Source: Candidatus Moraniibacteriota bacterium (GTDB taxonomy: Bacteria; Patescibacteriota; Minisyncoccia; Moranbacterales; UBA2206). From it: 41,560 nt of DNA. Positions 8,763 through 17,938 of the stretch are shown piece by piece. The translations under genes were made by a program, and so were the position numbers. Position 1 is the stretch's first letter; every line of letters begins with the position of its first letter. The stretch spans positions 1-41,560 of the forward strand of contig JAUXSI010000024.1 of NCBI GenBank assembly GCA_030679985.1. Reading direction: 5' to 3'. Below the pieces are notes generated by a model. The model had not been told where the DNA came from, made no database searches, and saw only the letters and a program-made list of their open reading frames with translations.

Positions 8763-9893
8763 ATGGCCAAATCAGTCTTATTTTGTACTGGCATATATCC
8801 GCCCGACATAGGCGGCCCGGCTACTTATGTCCTCAGGCTGGCCCAGCAAATGGACCAGGACGGCATCCGGGTCGGAGTCATAACATATTCCGACAACCAT
8901 TCCGGAACCGAACACGGCTTTCACGTGACAAGAATTGAACGTCGTTTTTTTGCTTTGAATTATTTACGCTATTTTTATGCGGTAATCCGTAGCGCAAAAA
9001 ATTATGACACTTTATACATCCAAGGCTCTTTTTCCGAAGGAATTCCCACCGTTCTGGCAAATATATTTCTTAGAAAAAAAACGGTTATGCGCATCGGAGG
9101 GATTTTTTCATGGGAACTTTCCACAAATCTTGGAATGACACGTGACTTACCGGAAGATTTTTTCCATAAAAAACAACGTTTTTTTTGCGAAATATTGAAA
9201 AAAATAGACAATCTGGTGATATCGAACTGCGACAGGGTTATCGCGAACAGCAATTATATGAAAAAAATCCTTACATTGAACAAGATTGAACCCGCCAAGA
9301 TTTCCGTCATTTACAATTCCTTCGACCCCATACCGGAAACAAAAACACCCTACGCCGAAGAAGAATTTCTTGAAAATAAATTTGGCGCCTCCGGAAAAAC
9401 CGTCCTGCTTTCGCACGGAAGATTCGTCCCATGGAAAAATTTTGACAAATTGATACTTTTTTTCAAAGAGCTTTCTGAAAACCATATCCTTATTATCGCA
9501 GGTGAAGGACCGGAAGAGGAAAAATTGAAAAATTTGATACGGAACGAATCACTCGAAAAAAAGGTATTTCTCCTGCCGAAACAATCCAAATCCGAATTAC
9601 GCAAACTCAATAATTTTGCCGATATTTTCGTGCTCATCAGTTCATACGAGGGCCTGAGCAACGCCCTTGTGGAAGCCGTACAACTCGATTGCAAGATAAT
9701 CTCTTCTGACATAGAGCCGAATGCCGAAGTATTGAAAGGATATGAAACCTGTAAAATCATCCCCATAAAAAAAGAATTTTTTATCAGGGCCGTATCTGAG
9801 TTGGAAACGATGCAAAGACGGACCAATCCGCAGAAAGACACATTTGTTTTCGCGTTAATTTATAAAAAAACTTTGTCCGAATTATGTACGTAA
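8763..9893 (+). CDS. Family 4 glycosyltransferase
   Basis: A 376-residue GT-B transferase. The N-terminus has YPPDIGGPATYV, the glycine-rich acceptor-side loop; the donor domain has SHGRFVPWKNFDKLI and LISSYEGLSNALVEAV, with the EX7E glutamates. The start ATG lies 10 bases after the previous stop and the last ten bases overlap the next gene, so coupling is likely. Membrane segments are absent. The substrate is unknown. It is the second of four GT4 units encoded in a row, which suggests stepwise addition of several sugars to one chain. Confidence 0.91.
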   Translation: MAKSVLFCTGIYPPDIGGPATYVLRLAQQMDQDGIRVGVITYSDNHSGTEHGFHVTRIERRFFALNYLRYFYAVIRSAKNYDTLYIQGSFSEGIPTVLANIFLRKKTVMRIGGIFSWELSTNLGMTRDLPEDFFHKKQRFFCEILKKIDNLVISNCDRVIANSNYMKKILTLNKIEPAKISVIYNSFDPIPETKTPYAEEEFLENKFGASGKTVLLSHGRFVPWKNFDKLILFFKELSENHILIIAGEGPEEEKLKNLIRNESLEKKVFLLPKQSKSELRKLNNFADIFVLISSYEGLSNALVEAVQLDCKIISSDIEPNAEVLKGYETCKIIPIKKEFFIRAVSELETMQRRTNPQKDTFVFALIYKKTLSELCT

Positions 9894-11023
9894 TAAGCAT
9901 CAGTTTAGACACGAAAATGTTCGAAAAAAATTCAAAGCCATTGCGGCGCATGGTTGAATATTCTTCGCTGTTCAAACAAATGCATACTATATGCTACACT
10001 CCTGCCAAAAATTTCCAAAAAATATCCATAGGAAATCTGACCGTCCATCCCACCAATTCATATTCGAAAATCTTCTTCATTGTCGATGCGTTCATCATCG
10101 CCTCTAGGCTGATAAAAAAAGACTTGCCCACTGCCGATCGGATGGCGATAACGGCACAGGACCCTTTCGAAACAGGCCTAGTAGGGCTTTTGTTGAAAAA
10201 AAGATTTTCCATACGGTTGAACATCCAGGATCATGGCAACTTTTTTGAATCGAAATATTGGAGGAAAGAGTCTATTTTGAATTTCTTCCGTTATTTCTTA
10301 GGAATAATCGTACTTAAAAAATCAGACAGTGTCAGAACCGTATCCTTGAGAGAAAAAATTTTCATAGAAAAAAACTTCGGATACCCCTCGAAAAAAACGA
10401 TCAGCTACCCTATTTTTACAAATTGGGAGGCAATTTCCAATCATACCCCAAGCTTCGATATCAAACAAAGATATCCCGGTTTTGATTTTTACATCCTGAC
10501 GGTTTGCCGCTTGGAAAAAGTGAAGAATATCCCCCTTCTCTTGGAATCATTTTCTGAAATACTGCGGGAATTTCCAAAGACACTTTTGTTGATCATCGGC
10601 AGCGGCTCTCAAGAAAAAAATATCAGGGATACGGTACAAAAACGACATCTGCAAAATAACGTGATCTTGGAAAATTGGACCGATGATCCCGCAAGCTATT
10701 ACAAAACATCGGATTTATTCGTTTTATCAAGCTTTTCCGAAGGCTGGGGATTGACCGTGATTGAAGCCGCTTCTTCAAAGTGCCCCATCATAATGACAGA
10801 TACCGGCTGCGCGAACGAATTTATTATCAACGGAAGAAACGGCTGGATCGTTCCCATACAGGACAAAAACGCCCTCGTCGAATCGATGCAAGACGCGATA
10901 AACAACGCCGGAAAGCGCAAACTCTACGCCGAGCAGGCGTTCAATGACTTGTCGACACTGCCCACAAAAGGACAAACGTTGCTTTTATTCGAAAAATTAA
11001 TGGAATTAACATCGCAAAAATAA
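9884..11023 (+). CDS. Family 4 glycosyltransferase
   Basis: A 379-residue GT4-type enzyme. The donor domain is clear: LTVCRLEKVKNIPLLLESF, then VLSSFSEGWGLTVIEAAS with the EX7E glutamates and CANEFIINGRNGWIV. The N-terminal half is divergent and lacks the usual GG loop; it starts MYVISISLDTKMFEKNS, so its acceptor is probably different from those of the neighbours. The start overlaps the upstream gene by ten bases. The HDGN-like segment QDHGNFFESKYW sits where many GT4 proteins have a conserved histidine after a beta strand. The exact activity is unknown. Confidence 0.88.
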   Translation: MYVISISLDTKMFEKNSKPLRRMVEYSSLFKQMHTICYTPAKNFQKISIGNLTVHPTNSYSKIFFIVDAFIIASRLIKKDLPTADRMAITAQDPFETGLVGLLLKKRFSIRLNIQDHGNFFESKYWRKESILNFFRYFLGIIVLKKSDSVRTVSLREKIFIEKNFGYPSKKTISYPIFTNWEAISNHTPSFDIKQRYPGFDFYILTVCRLEKVKNIPLLLESFSEILREFPKTLLLIIGSGSQEKNIRDTVQKRHLQNNVILENWTDDPASYYKTSDLFVLSSFSEGWGLTVIEAASSKCPIIMTDTGCANEFIINGRNGWIVPIQDKNALVESMQDAINNAGKRKLYAEQAFNDLSTLPTKGQTLLLFEKLMELTSQK

Positions 11024-11028
11024 ACTTT

Positions 11029-12120
11029 ATGGAAAAGAAAAAAATATGTTATCTATTGCCATTTTTTGACACCGCTACCGACAGCCACCACTTCCATCTG
11101 TATGATTTCATAAACGAAGCCGGCAAAGAATTGGATATACTGCTGATTATTGAAAAAGGTTCATCAGACACCTCGTTCTTTACCAATGTTTCCGCGGTAT
11201 ATGAACAAAAGTTCAGCTTTCTGCCATTGCGCGTTATGGAAAATTTCTTACTGATCGCATTGGCCAGAATGAAAGGCTACCGCAAATTCTATGTCCATTA
11301 TTCATACGTTTCGGCTATAAATTCCTCCGTGATTTGCAAGCTTTCCGCAGCAAAAAATTGGTATTGGAGCTGCGGGATGATGTGGTTGTTCAAAAAAGAT
11401 ATTTTAAATCAATTTTTAATCAAATCAACCCTCCACTTTGTCGATTACCTGGTTACCGGAGTAGATGTGCTAGCGGCCGGATATTCAAAAAATTACGGCA
11501 TTCCTCTTGAAAAAATACGGATAATGCCGAATTGGATCGATCTTGGCCGATTTGATAGGGTTTATGAAACTGACAAACTGAAAGATAAATACGGAATACC
11601 AAGAAATAAAAAAATAATCCTTTTCATCCATCGGCTTGCTGCGCGCAAAGGGGCCCATTTTATAATTCCCATTTCCAAATTGCTTGAAAAATCATACCAT
11701 TTTTTGGTGGTTGGCGACGGACCCCTTAAAGAAGACATTGGAAATGCCGTCCAGAACGACCACTTGGAAAATATCCAATTACTTGGTAAAATAAGCAATG
11801 CCCGGATACCCGAGATAATGGCTCTTGCCGACGTATTTTTTATGCCATCCGAAGAAGAAGGGTTTCCAAGGGTATTGATAGAGTGTATGGCGAGCGGGCT
11901 CCCATACGTAGCGTCCAATGTCGGCGGAGTGGAAGAAATCAGCCCTGAGACACAGAAAAAATTCATATACGCAAGCGGAGATGTCCAAGCTTTCGCTGAT
12001 GGAATACAAGAGATCATCCGAAACGGAAAAGGGTTCTACGAAAAAGATCTCCAAAAGAAAGCGCGCGAATACGACCAAAAAAATGTCATCGGTATTTTTA
12101 TAGGCCTATTTCAAAAATAA
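11029..12120 (+). CDS. Family 4 glycosyltransferase
   Basis: A 363-residue GT4-type enzyme. Supporting motifs are RIMPNWIDLGRF at the interdomain boundary, FIHRLAARKGAHFII at the donor domain entry, and FMPSEEEGFPRVLIECMASG with the EX7E glutamates, followed by ASNVGGVEEIS. The N-terminus (CYLLPFFDTATDSHHFHLYDF) keeps histidines but not the GG loop. It lies five bases after the preceding transferase, and its TAA overlaps the next ATG by one base. Acceptor and sugar are unknown. It is the last transferase before the methyltransferase group. Confidence 0.9.
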   Translation: MEKKKICYLLPFFDTATDSHHFHLYDFINEAGKELDILLIIEKGSSDTSFFTNVSAVYEQKFSFLPLRVMENFLLIALARMKGYRKFYVHYSYVSAINSSVICKLSAAKNWYWSCGMMWLFKKDILNQFLIKSTLHFVDYLVTGVDVLAAGYSKNYGIPLEKIRIMPNWIDLGRFDRVYETDKLKDKYGIPRNKKIILFIHRLAARKGAHFIIPISKLLEKSYHFLVVGDGPLKEDIGNAVQNDHLENIQLLGKISNARIPEIMALADVFFMPSEEEGFPRVLIECMASGLPYVASNVGGVEEISPETQKKFIYASGDVQAFADGIQEIIRNGKGFYEKDLQKKAREYDQKNVIGIFIGLFQK

Positions 12121-12758
12121 TGAAAAATATTTTCCACAAGATACTTTTTGCTTATTCCAAGGGATGCTCATCCTATGTGGCCCAAGTTATTTGCAAAAAC
12201 AAAAAAACACTCGATATCGGATGCGGTTTCGGATCATTCCTACAATACGATCCGATGAACTTCACAGGCATTGAAATCAATGAATCTGCCATTGAATATT
12301 GCAAGAAAAAAGGATTTTCGGTCCTGAACGCCAGTACGGAAAAAATACCAGTCGCGGACGCTTCTTTTGAGAGAGTTGTCGCATTGCAAGTGATCGAACA
12401 TCTGACTCCGGATACCGCATATGCGATGATACGGGAGGCCATCAGGATATTGAAACCGGAGGGAGAACTAATTTTGTCGACCGAATTTCCGACAAACACG
12501 TTTTGGGACACCTTTTCACACGTCAAACCATATCCACCGAAAAGCATCCTAAAAATGCTCGCCAAGGATGAATTAGGATTAGAAACATTCTCAAAATTCA
12601 AGACACTGGAAGCCAAGGAAATATATTACAGCGGAAAATTCCACAAAAACAAAATTATCAGCTTACTTTCCCAAATAGCCGCGAATTATCTGGATATCGG
12701 AAAGAAAAATTATACCATTATTTTAAAAAAACATGTTGTCACTCCTGAGAAAATATGA
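12120..12758 (+). CDS. Class I SAM-dependent methyltransferase (first of three)
   Basis: A 212-residue Rossmann-fold methyltransferase. LDIGCGFGSFL is motif I, which binds S-adenosylmethionine; FTGIEINESAIEYCKKKG carries the acidic residue at the end of strand 2; VVALQVIEHL is the motif typical of small-molecule methyltransferases (UbiE/Methyltransf_11 type). The ILKPEGELILST strand follows. The target may be a sugar hydroxyl or carboxyl of the glycan made here, or a terminal cap; this is inferred from the operon. The end overlaps the next gene by 26 bases. Confidence 0.88.
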   Translation: MKNIFHKILFAYSKGCSSYVAQVICKNKKTLDIGCGFGSFLQYDPMNFTGIEINESAIEYCKKKGFSVLNASTEKIPVADASFERVVALQVIEHLTPDTAYAMIREAIRILKPEGELILSTEFPTNTFWDTFSHVKPYPPKSILKMLAKDELGLETFSKFKTLEAKEIYYSGKFHKNKIISLLSQIAANYLDIGKKNYTIILKKHVVTPEKI

Positions 12759-13362
12759 ATATGCGGAGCTTGAAAAGCTATCCCTGGATGGGGAAATTTT
12801 AGATCTCGGAGGGAGCCGCAAATCGAACTACCATGGACTGCTGCAAGGTTCCCACGAGATAACTGTCGTAAATTTCGATGAAAAATACGGGTTCGACCTT
12901 AATTTCAACCTCGAAGAAAAATTTCCCCTTGGAAACGAAAGTTATGACAACCTGCTCGCCATAAACGTCCTTGAGCACATCTTCAATTATGGGGATTTTT
13001 TTGCGGAAAGCTACCGCATCCTGAAGCCAGGCGGAAAAATGGTGCTGACTTCCCCCTTTTTCCATCAAATCCATGGCTGCCCCTATGACTACAACAGATT
13101 CACGGAAGATGCGTTGAAAAAAATATCACTCTCGCATAATTTCGAAATAGTATCGTTAAAAGTTCTCGGATCCGGTATTTTTTCCGCGATATATCAAATG
13201 TTGATAGGCCTGATCCCGACAAGCACGCTAAAATACATATTCCAATCAGCTTGCGTCTTTTTGGATAAATTGTTAATTTTGATCAGCCGCAGATACGAAA
13301 AAATAGCCAAGAACTATCCGCTTGGGTATGTACTGATATTAAAAAAGAGTGAAAGAAAATGA
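12733..13362 (+). CDS. Class I SAM-dependent methyltransferase (second of three)
   Basis: A 209-residue protein. Motif I is LDLGGSRKSNYH, in which the usual GxGxG is reduced to GG, and the later motif NLLAINVLEHIFNYGDFF and RILKPGGKMVLTSPF are intact. It resembles Methyltransf_11 proteins that sit in polysaccharide loci. A hydrophobic stretch near 154-180 (FSAIYQMLIGLIP) may touch the membrane. The frame begins 26 bases inside the upstream gene and ends in an ATGA overlap with the third methyltransferase, so all three are probably translated together. The divergent motif I leaves some doubt about SAM affinity. Confidence 0.82.
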   Translation: MLSLLRKYEYAELEKLSLDGEILDLGGSRKSNYHGLLQGSHEITVVNFDEKYGFDLNFNLEEKFPLGNESYDNLLAINVLEHIFNYGDFFAESYRILKPGGKMVLTSPFFHQIHGCPYDYNRFTEDALKKISLSHNFEIVSLKVLGSGIFSAIYQMLIGLIPTSTLKYIFQSACVFLDKLLILISRRYEKIAKNYPLGYVLILKKSERK

Positions 13363-14036
13363 CTAAAAAACCACCATCCGAAGCGAAATCATTCCAAAAT
13401 TCATATTGGCAAAGCAACCCCCAACTGCTTTGTTTCAGGCACGCAGCAGCGCTGGATTTGTTGCAAAAATACAAAGTCAAAAATTTTTTAGACATCGGGG
13501 CTGGCGATGGGTTTTTCATCGAGCACGCCAGGGGTAAAAATATCCACGGCAAAGGAATCGAACTTAGCGATGAAGGCATCAAAAAGTGCGCTGAAAAAAA
13601 TATCGCCATTTTCCAACAGGACATAACGGATGGCGGATTCGGACTTGATGAAAGATTTGACGCCGTCACATGCTTGGATGTCCTTGAACATTTGCTAAAT
13701 CCCGGGCGTGCCATGGAAAATATCGGAAAAACCGACAGCCCTTATCTGATAGTTTCTGTCCCTAATTTCAATTCGATCACGGCCAGATTGCAGATGCTCA
13801 TGGGGAAGGTCCCAGAAAACAATTCCCCGAAAAAAGGGCACTGTTTTTGGTTTACGAAAAAAGTGCTCCGCGATTTATTGCAAAAACATAATTATGACAT
13901 CGTCGAGTGGAGATGCAACACATTGAAAAGACCGCTCTTTATCCCCGGATTGATGCTGAGATTGTTCCCATCGCTTTTCGCCCTGTCATTCGTAGTGATT
14001 TCAAAAAAAAATAAGAAAATTCTCAAAAATACATAG
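13359..14036 (+). CDS. Class I SAM-dependent methyltransferase (third of three)
   Basis: A 225-residue protein. FLDIGAGDGFFIEHA is a standard SAM-binding motif I, GKGIELSDEGIKKC the strand-2 acidic region, and AVTCLDVLEHLLNPGRAM the central motif. The C-terminus has a hydrophobic stretch (IPGLMLRLFPSLFALSFVVI), suggesting contact with the membrane or a lipid-linked substrate. The domain plan resembles Methyltransf_23 proteins in O-antigen clusters. It is the last gene of the + strand operon; only 18 bases separate it from the convergent flippase gene, and no hairpin terminator is visible between them. Confidence 0.87.
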   Translation: MTKKPPSEAKSFQNSYWQSNPQLLCFRHAAALDLLQKYKVKNFLDIGAGDGFFIEHARGKNIHGKGIELSDEGIKKCAEKNIAIFQQDITDGGFGLDERFDAVTCLDVLEHLLNPGRAMENIGKTDSPYLIVSVPNFNSITARLQMLMGKVPENNSPKKGHCFWFTKKVLRDLLQKHNYDIVEWRCNTLKRPLFIPGLMLRLFPSLFALSFVVISKKNKKILKNT

Positions 14037-14054
14037 CCGTCCCGTCCGCAAGAA

Positions 14055-15287
14055 TTACCCGATGACATTATCACCTTTATTGAAATAGAAAATAACTACC
14101 GCAAGATTCAGCGAATCTGATATCGTTTTGGCGATTATGATGCCAAATATCTGATATTTGACGATGAACAGCAGCATCAGACCGAGTTCTATGAACGGTC
14201 CGACGTAGGAAGAAAAAACCGTAGACTTCAAATCCTTCTTCGACTGGCTGATTTGCTGGATAATCGCGGTAATACTTTTTATTCCGACAAAAAGGGTTAT
14301 TACCTGGGCATACAATATCGCATCCTCATACTGCCCTCCAAAAACAAAAGGTATGAGATATGGATAAAGGAAAAAAAGGATCATCGATATCGAACAAAAT
14401 AACAGCGCCAAGTACGCCAATATCCTGGATAGATTTTTTCGCAATGTCGCATGGTCCATATTGGCGCTTTTAGGCACGACCATCGTCGCGATTATTTTCG
14501 CAAAGGCATAGACCTGATCGGCAAGCGCCGCCGCGATATTATACGTAGCAGTGCTCGCATACCCAAGGAAATTCGCAACCAGTATTTTGTCTATTTGCAT
14601 TTTTGCCGTAGGCAATACATTAGCCAGATTCAAAACTTTTCCGTATTTATTCGAACTATAATCAATTTTTTTATTTGAAGTACGCATCAAATACGCGATA
14701 TACGAAAGACCGGTCAGCGTCTGCGCCAAGATAGGAGCTAAAACCAACCACAACAATCCCCCATGCGACAATAAAACGATCGCGATCGAAACTATGATCG
14801 CCGCATTCTGACCCAATTCCATCCACATACGGATATGGAATTTTTTCACAGCGACCAAATAATACACGAAATTCACACTTATGCTATAAAATGGAAATAT
14901 GAATCCGAGCAAAAAGAAAATCCTGGAAAATTCTCCGGCAGCGAAAAATTCATCATATAGCCCGGCAAAAAACATAAAGAAAGTCCCCATGATGCTCCAG
15001 AGGAATACTTTTTTCGTCAGATAGGCGAAAGTGCCTTCATAGCCCCGCGCGACTGATTGCACTATGGCGACGCTCATGCCCGGCGCACCGAAGACATTCG
15101 TAATAAGAAAAATCGAATTTACATACGTAAAAGCGCCGAAACTTTCTTTCGGCAAAAAACGGGCAAAAATAATCCCGATTATCAGAAGCCTTGAAACATT
15201 CGCGATGTTCGACAATCCAAGCCAAAAGCCTCCTTTTAAAAAGTATTTTAAGTCTATTTCTAATTTTTTTTCCAGTTTATCTAACAT
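14055..15287 (-). CDS. Wzx-like oligosaccharide flippase
   Basis: A 410-residue polytopic protein with about 12 hydrophobic segments, typical in length for the polysaccharide transport branch of the MOP superfamily. The N-terminal FLKGGFWLGLSNIANVSRLLIIGIIF and the RFLPKESFGAFTYVNS segment match the first helices and first loop of Wzx/RfbX proteins. It should move lipid-linked glycan repeat units across the cytoplasmic membrane. The ATG at 15287 is chosen over a TTG two codons upstream. It follows the UDP-glucuronate decarboxylase gene by about 60 bases on the same strand and is probably cotranscribed with it. Confidence 0.87.
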   Translation of the reverse strand: MLDKLEKKLEIDLKYFLKGGFWLGLSNIANVSRLLIIGIIFARFLPKESFGAFTYVNSIFLITNVFGAPGMSVAIVQSVARGYEGTFAYLTKKVFLWSIMGTFFMFFAGLYDEFFAAGEFSRIFFLLGFIFPFYSISVNFVYYLVAVKKFHIRMWMELGQNAAIIVSIAIVLLSHGGLLWLVLAPILAQTLTGLSYIAYLMRTSNKKIDYSSNKYGKVLNLANVLPTAKMQIDKILVANFLGYASTATYNIAAALADQVYAFAKIIATMVVPKSANMDHATLRKNLSRILAYLALLFCSISMILFFLYPYLIPFVFGGQYEDAILYAQVITLFVGIKSITAIIQQISQSKKDLKSTVFSSYVGPFIELGLMLLFIVKYQIFGIIIAKTISDSLNLAVVIFYFNKGDNVIG

Positions 15288-15346
15288 TTTCAAAGGAAAA
15301 AATCGTCTTTGCTAATTTTTTCAAAAAGAGGGTTTCGGAACCAGAA

Positions 15347-16282
15347 TCACTTTAAAATCTGCTTGAAGTAGGCGATCGTCTTAATTAATCCATCTTCAAG
15401 TTCAATGCCTGGATTCCAATCTAATTTTTCTTGTGCCAAAGAAATATCAGGCTGCCTTTGTTTCGGGTCATCCTGCGGAAGATCCTTATAGATTATCTTA
15501 CTTTTACTCTCAGGAATCATCCCCAAAACTTTCTCAGCCAATTCCTTAATCGTAAACTCTTTCGGGTTTCCCATATTGACAGGACCTATGAACCCTTCCT
15601 CATTATCCATCATCCGTATCATACCTTCCACCAAATCATCAATATATTGGAAGCTTCTAGTTTGAAGCCCGTCCCCGTATATGGTTATATCCTTATCTTG
15701 CAGGGCCTGCACGATAAAATTAGAAACTACCCTGCCGTCATTCTGATGCATATTCGGACCATAAGTATTGAAAATCCTGACCACGCGTATATCCATCTTG
15801 TGCTGCCTCCAATAATCGAAAAAAAGAGTTTCAGCGCAACGCTTTCCTTCGTCATAGCAAGAGCGGATTCCTATCGGATTCACTCTTCCCCAATATGCCT
15901 CCACTTGCGGATGCACTTCCGGATCGCCATAGACTTCAGATGTGGAGGCCTGCAATATCCTAGCTTTGGTGCGCTTAGCAAGACCCAACATATTTATAGC
16001 TCCGTGAACGGAAGTTTTCGTAGTTTGGACGGGATCGAACTGGTAGTGGATCGGGGAAGCCGGACATGCCAAATTGTAAATCTGATCGACTTCGACGTAT
16101 AGTGGAAAAGTCACGTCATGCCGCATCAATTCGAAACGTTTATTATCCAAAAGTTCTAATATATTGTCCTTGTTACCCGTAAAAAAATTATCGACGCAAA
16201 GCACCTCATGGCCGTCATCCAATAATCTCTTGCATAAATGTGATCCGATAAAACCCGCACCTCCTGTTACTAAAATTTTCAT
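15347..16282 (-). CDS. uxs: UDP-glucuronate decarboxylase (UDP-xylose synthase)
   Basis: A 311-residue extended short-chain dehydrogenase/reductase. GGAGFIGSH (7-15) binds [13 protein letters not shown] (112-121) carries the catalytic Ser/Thr region, and Tyr143 and Lys147 in RSCYDEGKR form the YxxxK pair. The segments [10 protein letters not shown] and RSCYDEGKR are characteristic of UXS and separate it from dTDP-glucose dehydratases and UDP-glucose epimerases. The enzyme oxidises, decarboxylates and reduces UDP-glucuronate to UDP-xylose in the cytoplasm. Xylose is therefore a likely building block of the glycan. It lies upstream of the flippase gene on the same strand. Confidence 0.94.
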   Translation of the reverse strand: MKILVTGGAGFIGSHLCKRLLDDGHEVLCVDNFFTGNKDNILELLDNKRFELMRHDVTFPLYVEVDQIYNLACPASPIHYQFDPVQTTKTSVHGAINMLGLAKRTKARILQASTSEVYGDPEVHPQVEAYWGRVNPIGIRSCYDEGKRCAETLFFDYWRQHKMDIRVVRIFNTYGPNMHQNDGRVVSNFIVQALQDKDITIYGDGLQTRSFQYIDDLVEGMIRMMDNEEGFIGPVNMGNPKEFTIKELAEKVLGMIPESKSKIIYKDLPQDDPKQRQPDISLAQEKLDWNPGIELEDGLIKTIAYFKQILK

Positions 16283-16339
16283 GGTTCGCTACTTTAATAG
16301 TTATACGTCGTGAAAAACATAATATACCCTTACTCCTTA

Positions 16340-16368
16340 ATTATAACCTACCTGCGTATATTTGCCAG
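16340..16368 (-). promoter_or_regulatory. Predicted promoter of the UXS-flippase pair
   Basis: On the minus strand CTGGCA (16368-16363) and TATAAT (16345-16340) are 17 bases apart. The -10 is perfect and the -35 moderate. The predicted leader before the ATG at 16282 is about 50 bases and has no clear Shine-Dalgarno sequence. Confidence 0.5.
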
Positions 16369-16411
16369 TTTCACAATCGATTATCCGCTTGATAGCCGAC
16401 TATACCGGAAA

Positions 16412-16440
16412 TTGCCTGATAGGCGCCTTTATAATATAAT
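16412..16440 (+). promoter_or_regulatory. Predicted promoter giving a leaderless mRNA
   Basis: TTGCCT (16412-16417), a 17-base spacer and TATAAT (16435-16440). The ATG of the next gene starts at 16447, six bases after the -10 box, where transcription would begin. A second TATAAT overlaps at 16430-16435 with a 12-base spacer. The mRNA is therefore probably leaderless. The promoter is divergent from that of UXS. Confidence 0.6.
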
Positions 16441-16446
16441 ACATTC

Positions 16447-17907
16447 ATGGAAAAGCCTCAACAGCCAATTTTTTATAAACGACCCATTTTCCTCCTAATT
16501 TTAATTTTAGCCGCTTTCTTCCTGAAAGGCGTTTTTTTGGCCGCTGTTTTCCCGATCTTCAGCGGGCAAGATGAGGCCCGGCACTATAGCGCCATCCAAT
16601 ATTTAGCCGAACCTACGGATAAGACGTGGGATCTTAAGGAATTGCCTGAGCGCGATGATGATAACCTTGAGACATACGGATTTTCAGAAGAAGTGCAAAA
16701 AACCGCCACCGCCACCGATACACATATCTTACGCGGGGAAATTTTCAATACCATCGGATTTTCCGACGGTTCGGATGGCAAAAATGAAGAAGTGATCCAT
16801 TCGATGCCCTGGAAGCCGTACAATTTCAACCTCAAGCCGGATAATGTGGGCGGCGGAAAGCTATACCACCCAGCTGCCGCCTTGATTGAAAAAGCCCTGG
16901 TTGATCAAGACATCCTCGTCCGGTTTTATTCCCTCAGGATCATCTCGGTCCTGCTCGGGACGCTGGCGGTCTTGTTTTTCTATCTCACCGCTAAAACGAT
17001 AGGCTTTTCTGAAAAAACCAGTCTGCTCCTCACGGCCATCGTCTCCTTTCAGCCTAAATTTTCCATGTACGGAGCCAGCATAACCTATGATGCCCTCCTC
17101 ATACCGGCCTTTTTTCTCTTCACGCTCGCCGGAGCGATGGCATTTAAAAACGGGTTGGATTGGAAAAATTCCACACTTCTTATCATTTCTGCCACATTGG
17201 GCTTCTTGGCGAAATTGACGGGGTTCGTCCTGATTGCGGTCCTTGTCTCGATTTTTATTTATTTCATCTACCAAAAAATAAAAACGAGAAACAAAAATAT
17301 CCGATATATAACATACATCCTGTGCGCGTCATCCTTCCTTTTTCTATTCAGCTATATAAAAGATTATTTGCCCGGTGCCGAACAATCCCTGGCGCAACTA
17401 GCCGGTTCATTGGGCAAATATTTGGATAAAAGCTTGACCTTCGGAAGATTCGGACTCTCCGCACGGACATATTGGGGAGCGCTCGGATGGACCGATGGAC
17501 ACATCATGGACGGCATCGTTGAAGCTATCAAATATATCGAGATCATTTCCCTGGCGGGACTTGGAATTTTTTTCTTTTCAAAAAAAGAAAGGCCGGCATA
17601 TCTGCCGGAAAAAAAATATATCGCTTTCTTCGTATTTATGGTAATCGCGCTCCAATTGGAGATCCGCGTGGCTGATTGGAGCATATTCAACCAATCAGGA
17701 GCGCTCGGCCTCGGAACGCCGGGGCGATATTTCCTACCCAACCTTAGCGCCCATATCATTTTGATATTTACCGGCCTTGGCGCGCTTTTCGCATATTTCA
17801 AACGCGGGCATTATTTTGAAAAATCATTGGTCATCGGAGCCATTTCCATGCTGTATTTTTCCACATACCTGATTTTCAACGCGATCATTTTGAGATACTA
17901 TCTGTAA
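16447..17907 (+). CDS. Polytopic membrane protein, GT-C/DUF2142-like
   Basis: A 486-residue protein with about ten membrane helices (first at 15-38). The first outside loop carries FSGQDEARHYSAIQYLAE, an acidic motif placed as in GT-C transferases and DUF2142 proteins that take sugars from polyprenyl carriers. A long outside loop (about 55-150) follows. The sequence RYFLPNLSAHIIL near the end resembles the GRYFLP segment shared by many such proteins. The reaction is unknown; transfer of a sugar to an exported glycan or protein is the best guess. The ATG sits six bases after a TATAAT box. A bitopic protein gene follows after 31 bases. Confidence 0.62.
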   Translation: MEKPQQPIFYKRPIFLLILILAAFFLKGVFLAAVFPIFSGQDEARHYSAIQYLAEPTDKTWDLKELPERDDDNLETYGFSEEVQKTATATDTHILRGEIFNTIGFSDGSDGKNEEVIHSMPWKPYNFNLKPDNVGGGKLYHPAAALIEKALVDQDILVRFYSLRIISVLLGTLAVLFFYLTAKTIGFSEKTSLLLTAIVSFQPKFSMYGASITYDALLIPAFFLFTLAGAMAFKNGLDWKNSTLLIISATLGFLAKLTGFVLIAVLVSIFIYFIYQKIKTRNKNIRYITYILCASSFLFLFSYIKDYLPGAEQSLAQLAGSLGKYLDKSLTFGRFGLSARTYWGALGWTDGHIMDGIVEAIKYIEIISLAGLGIFFFSKKERPAYLPEKKYIAFFVFMVIALQLEIRVADWSIFNQSGALGLGTPGRYFLPNLSAHIILIFTGLGALFAYFKRGHYFEKSLVIGAISMLYFSTYLIFNAIILRYYL

Positions 17908-17938
17908 AATAATTTTGAAATTAAAGATCCAATCGTTT

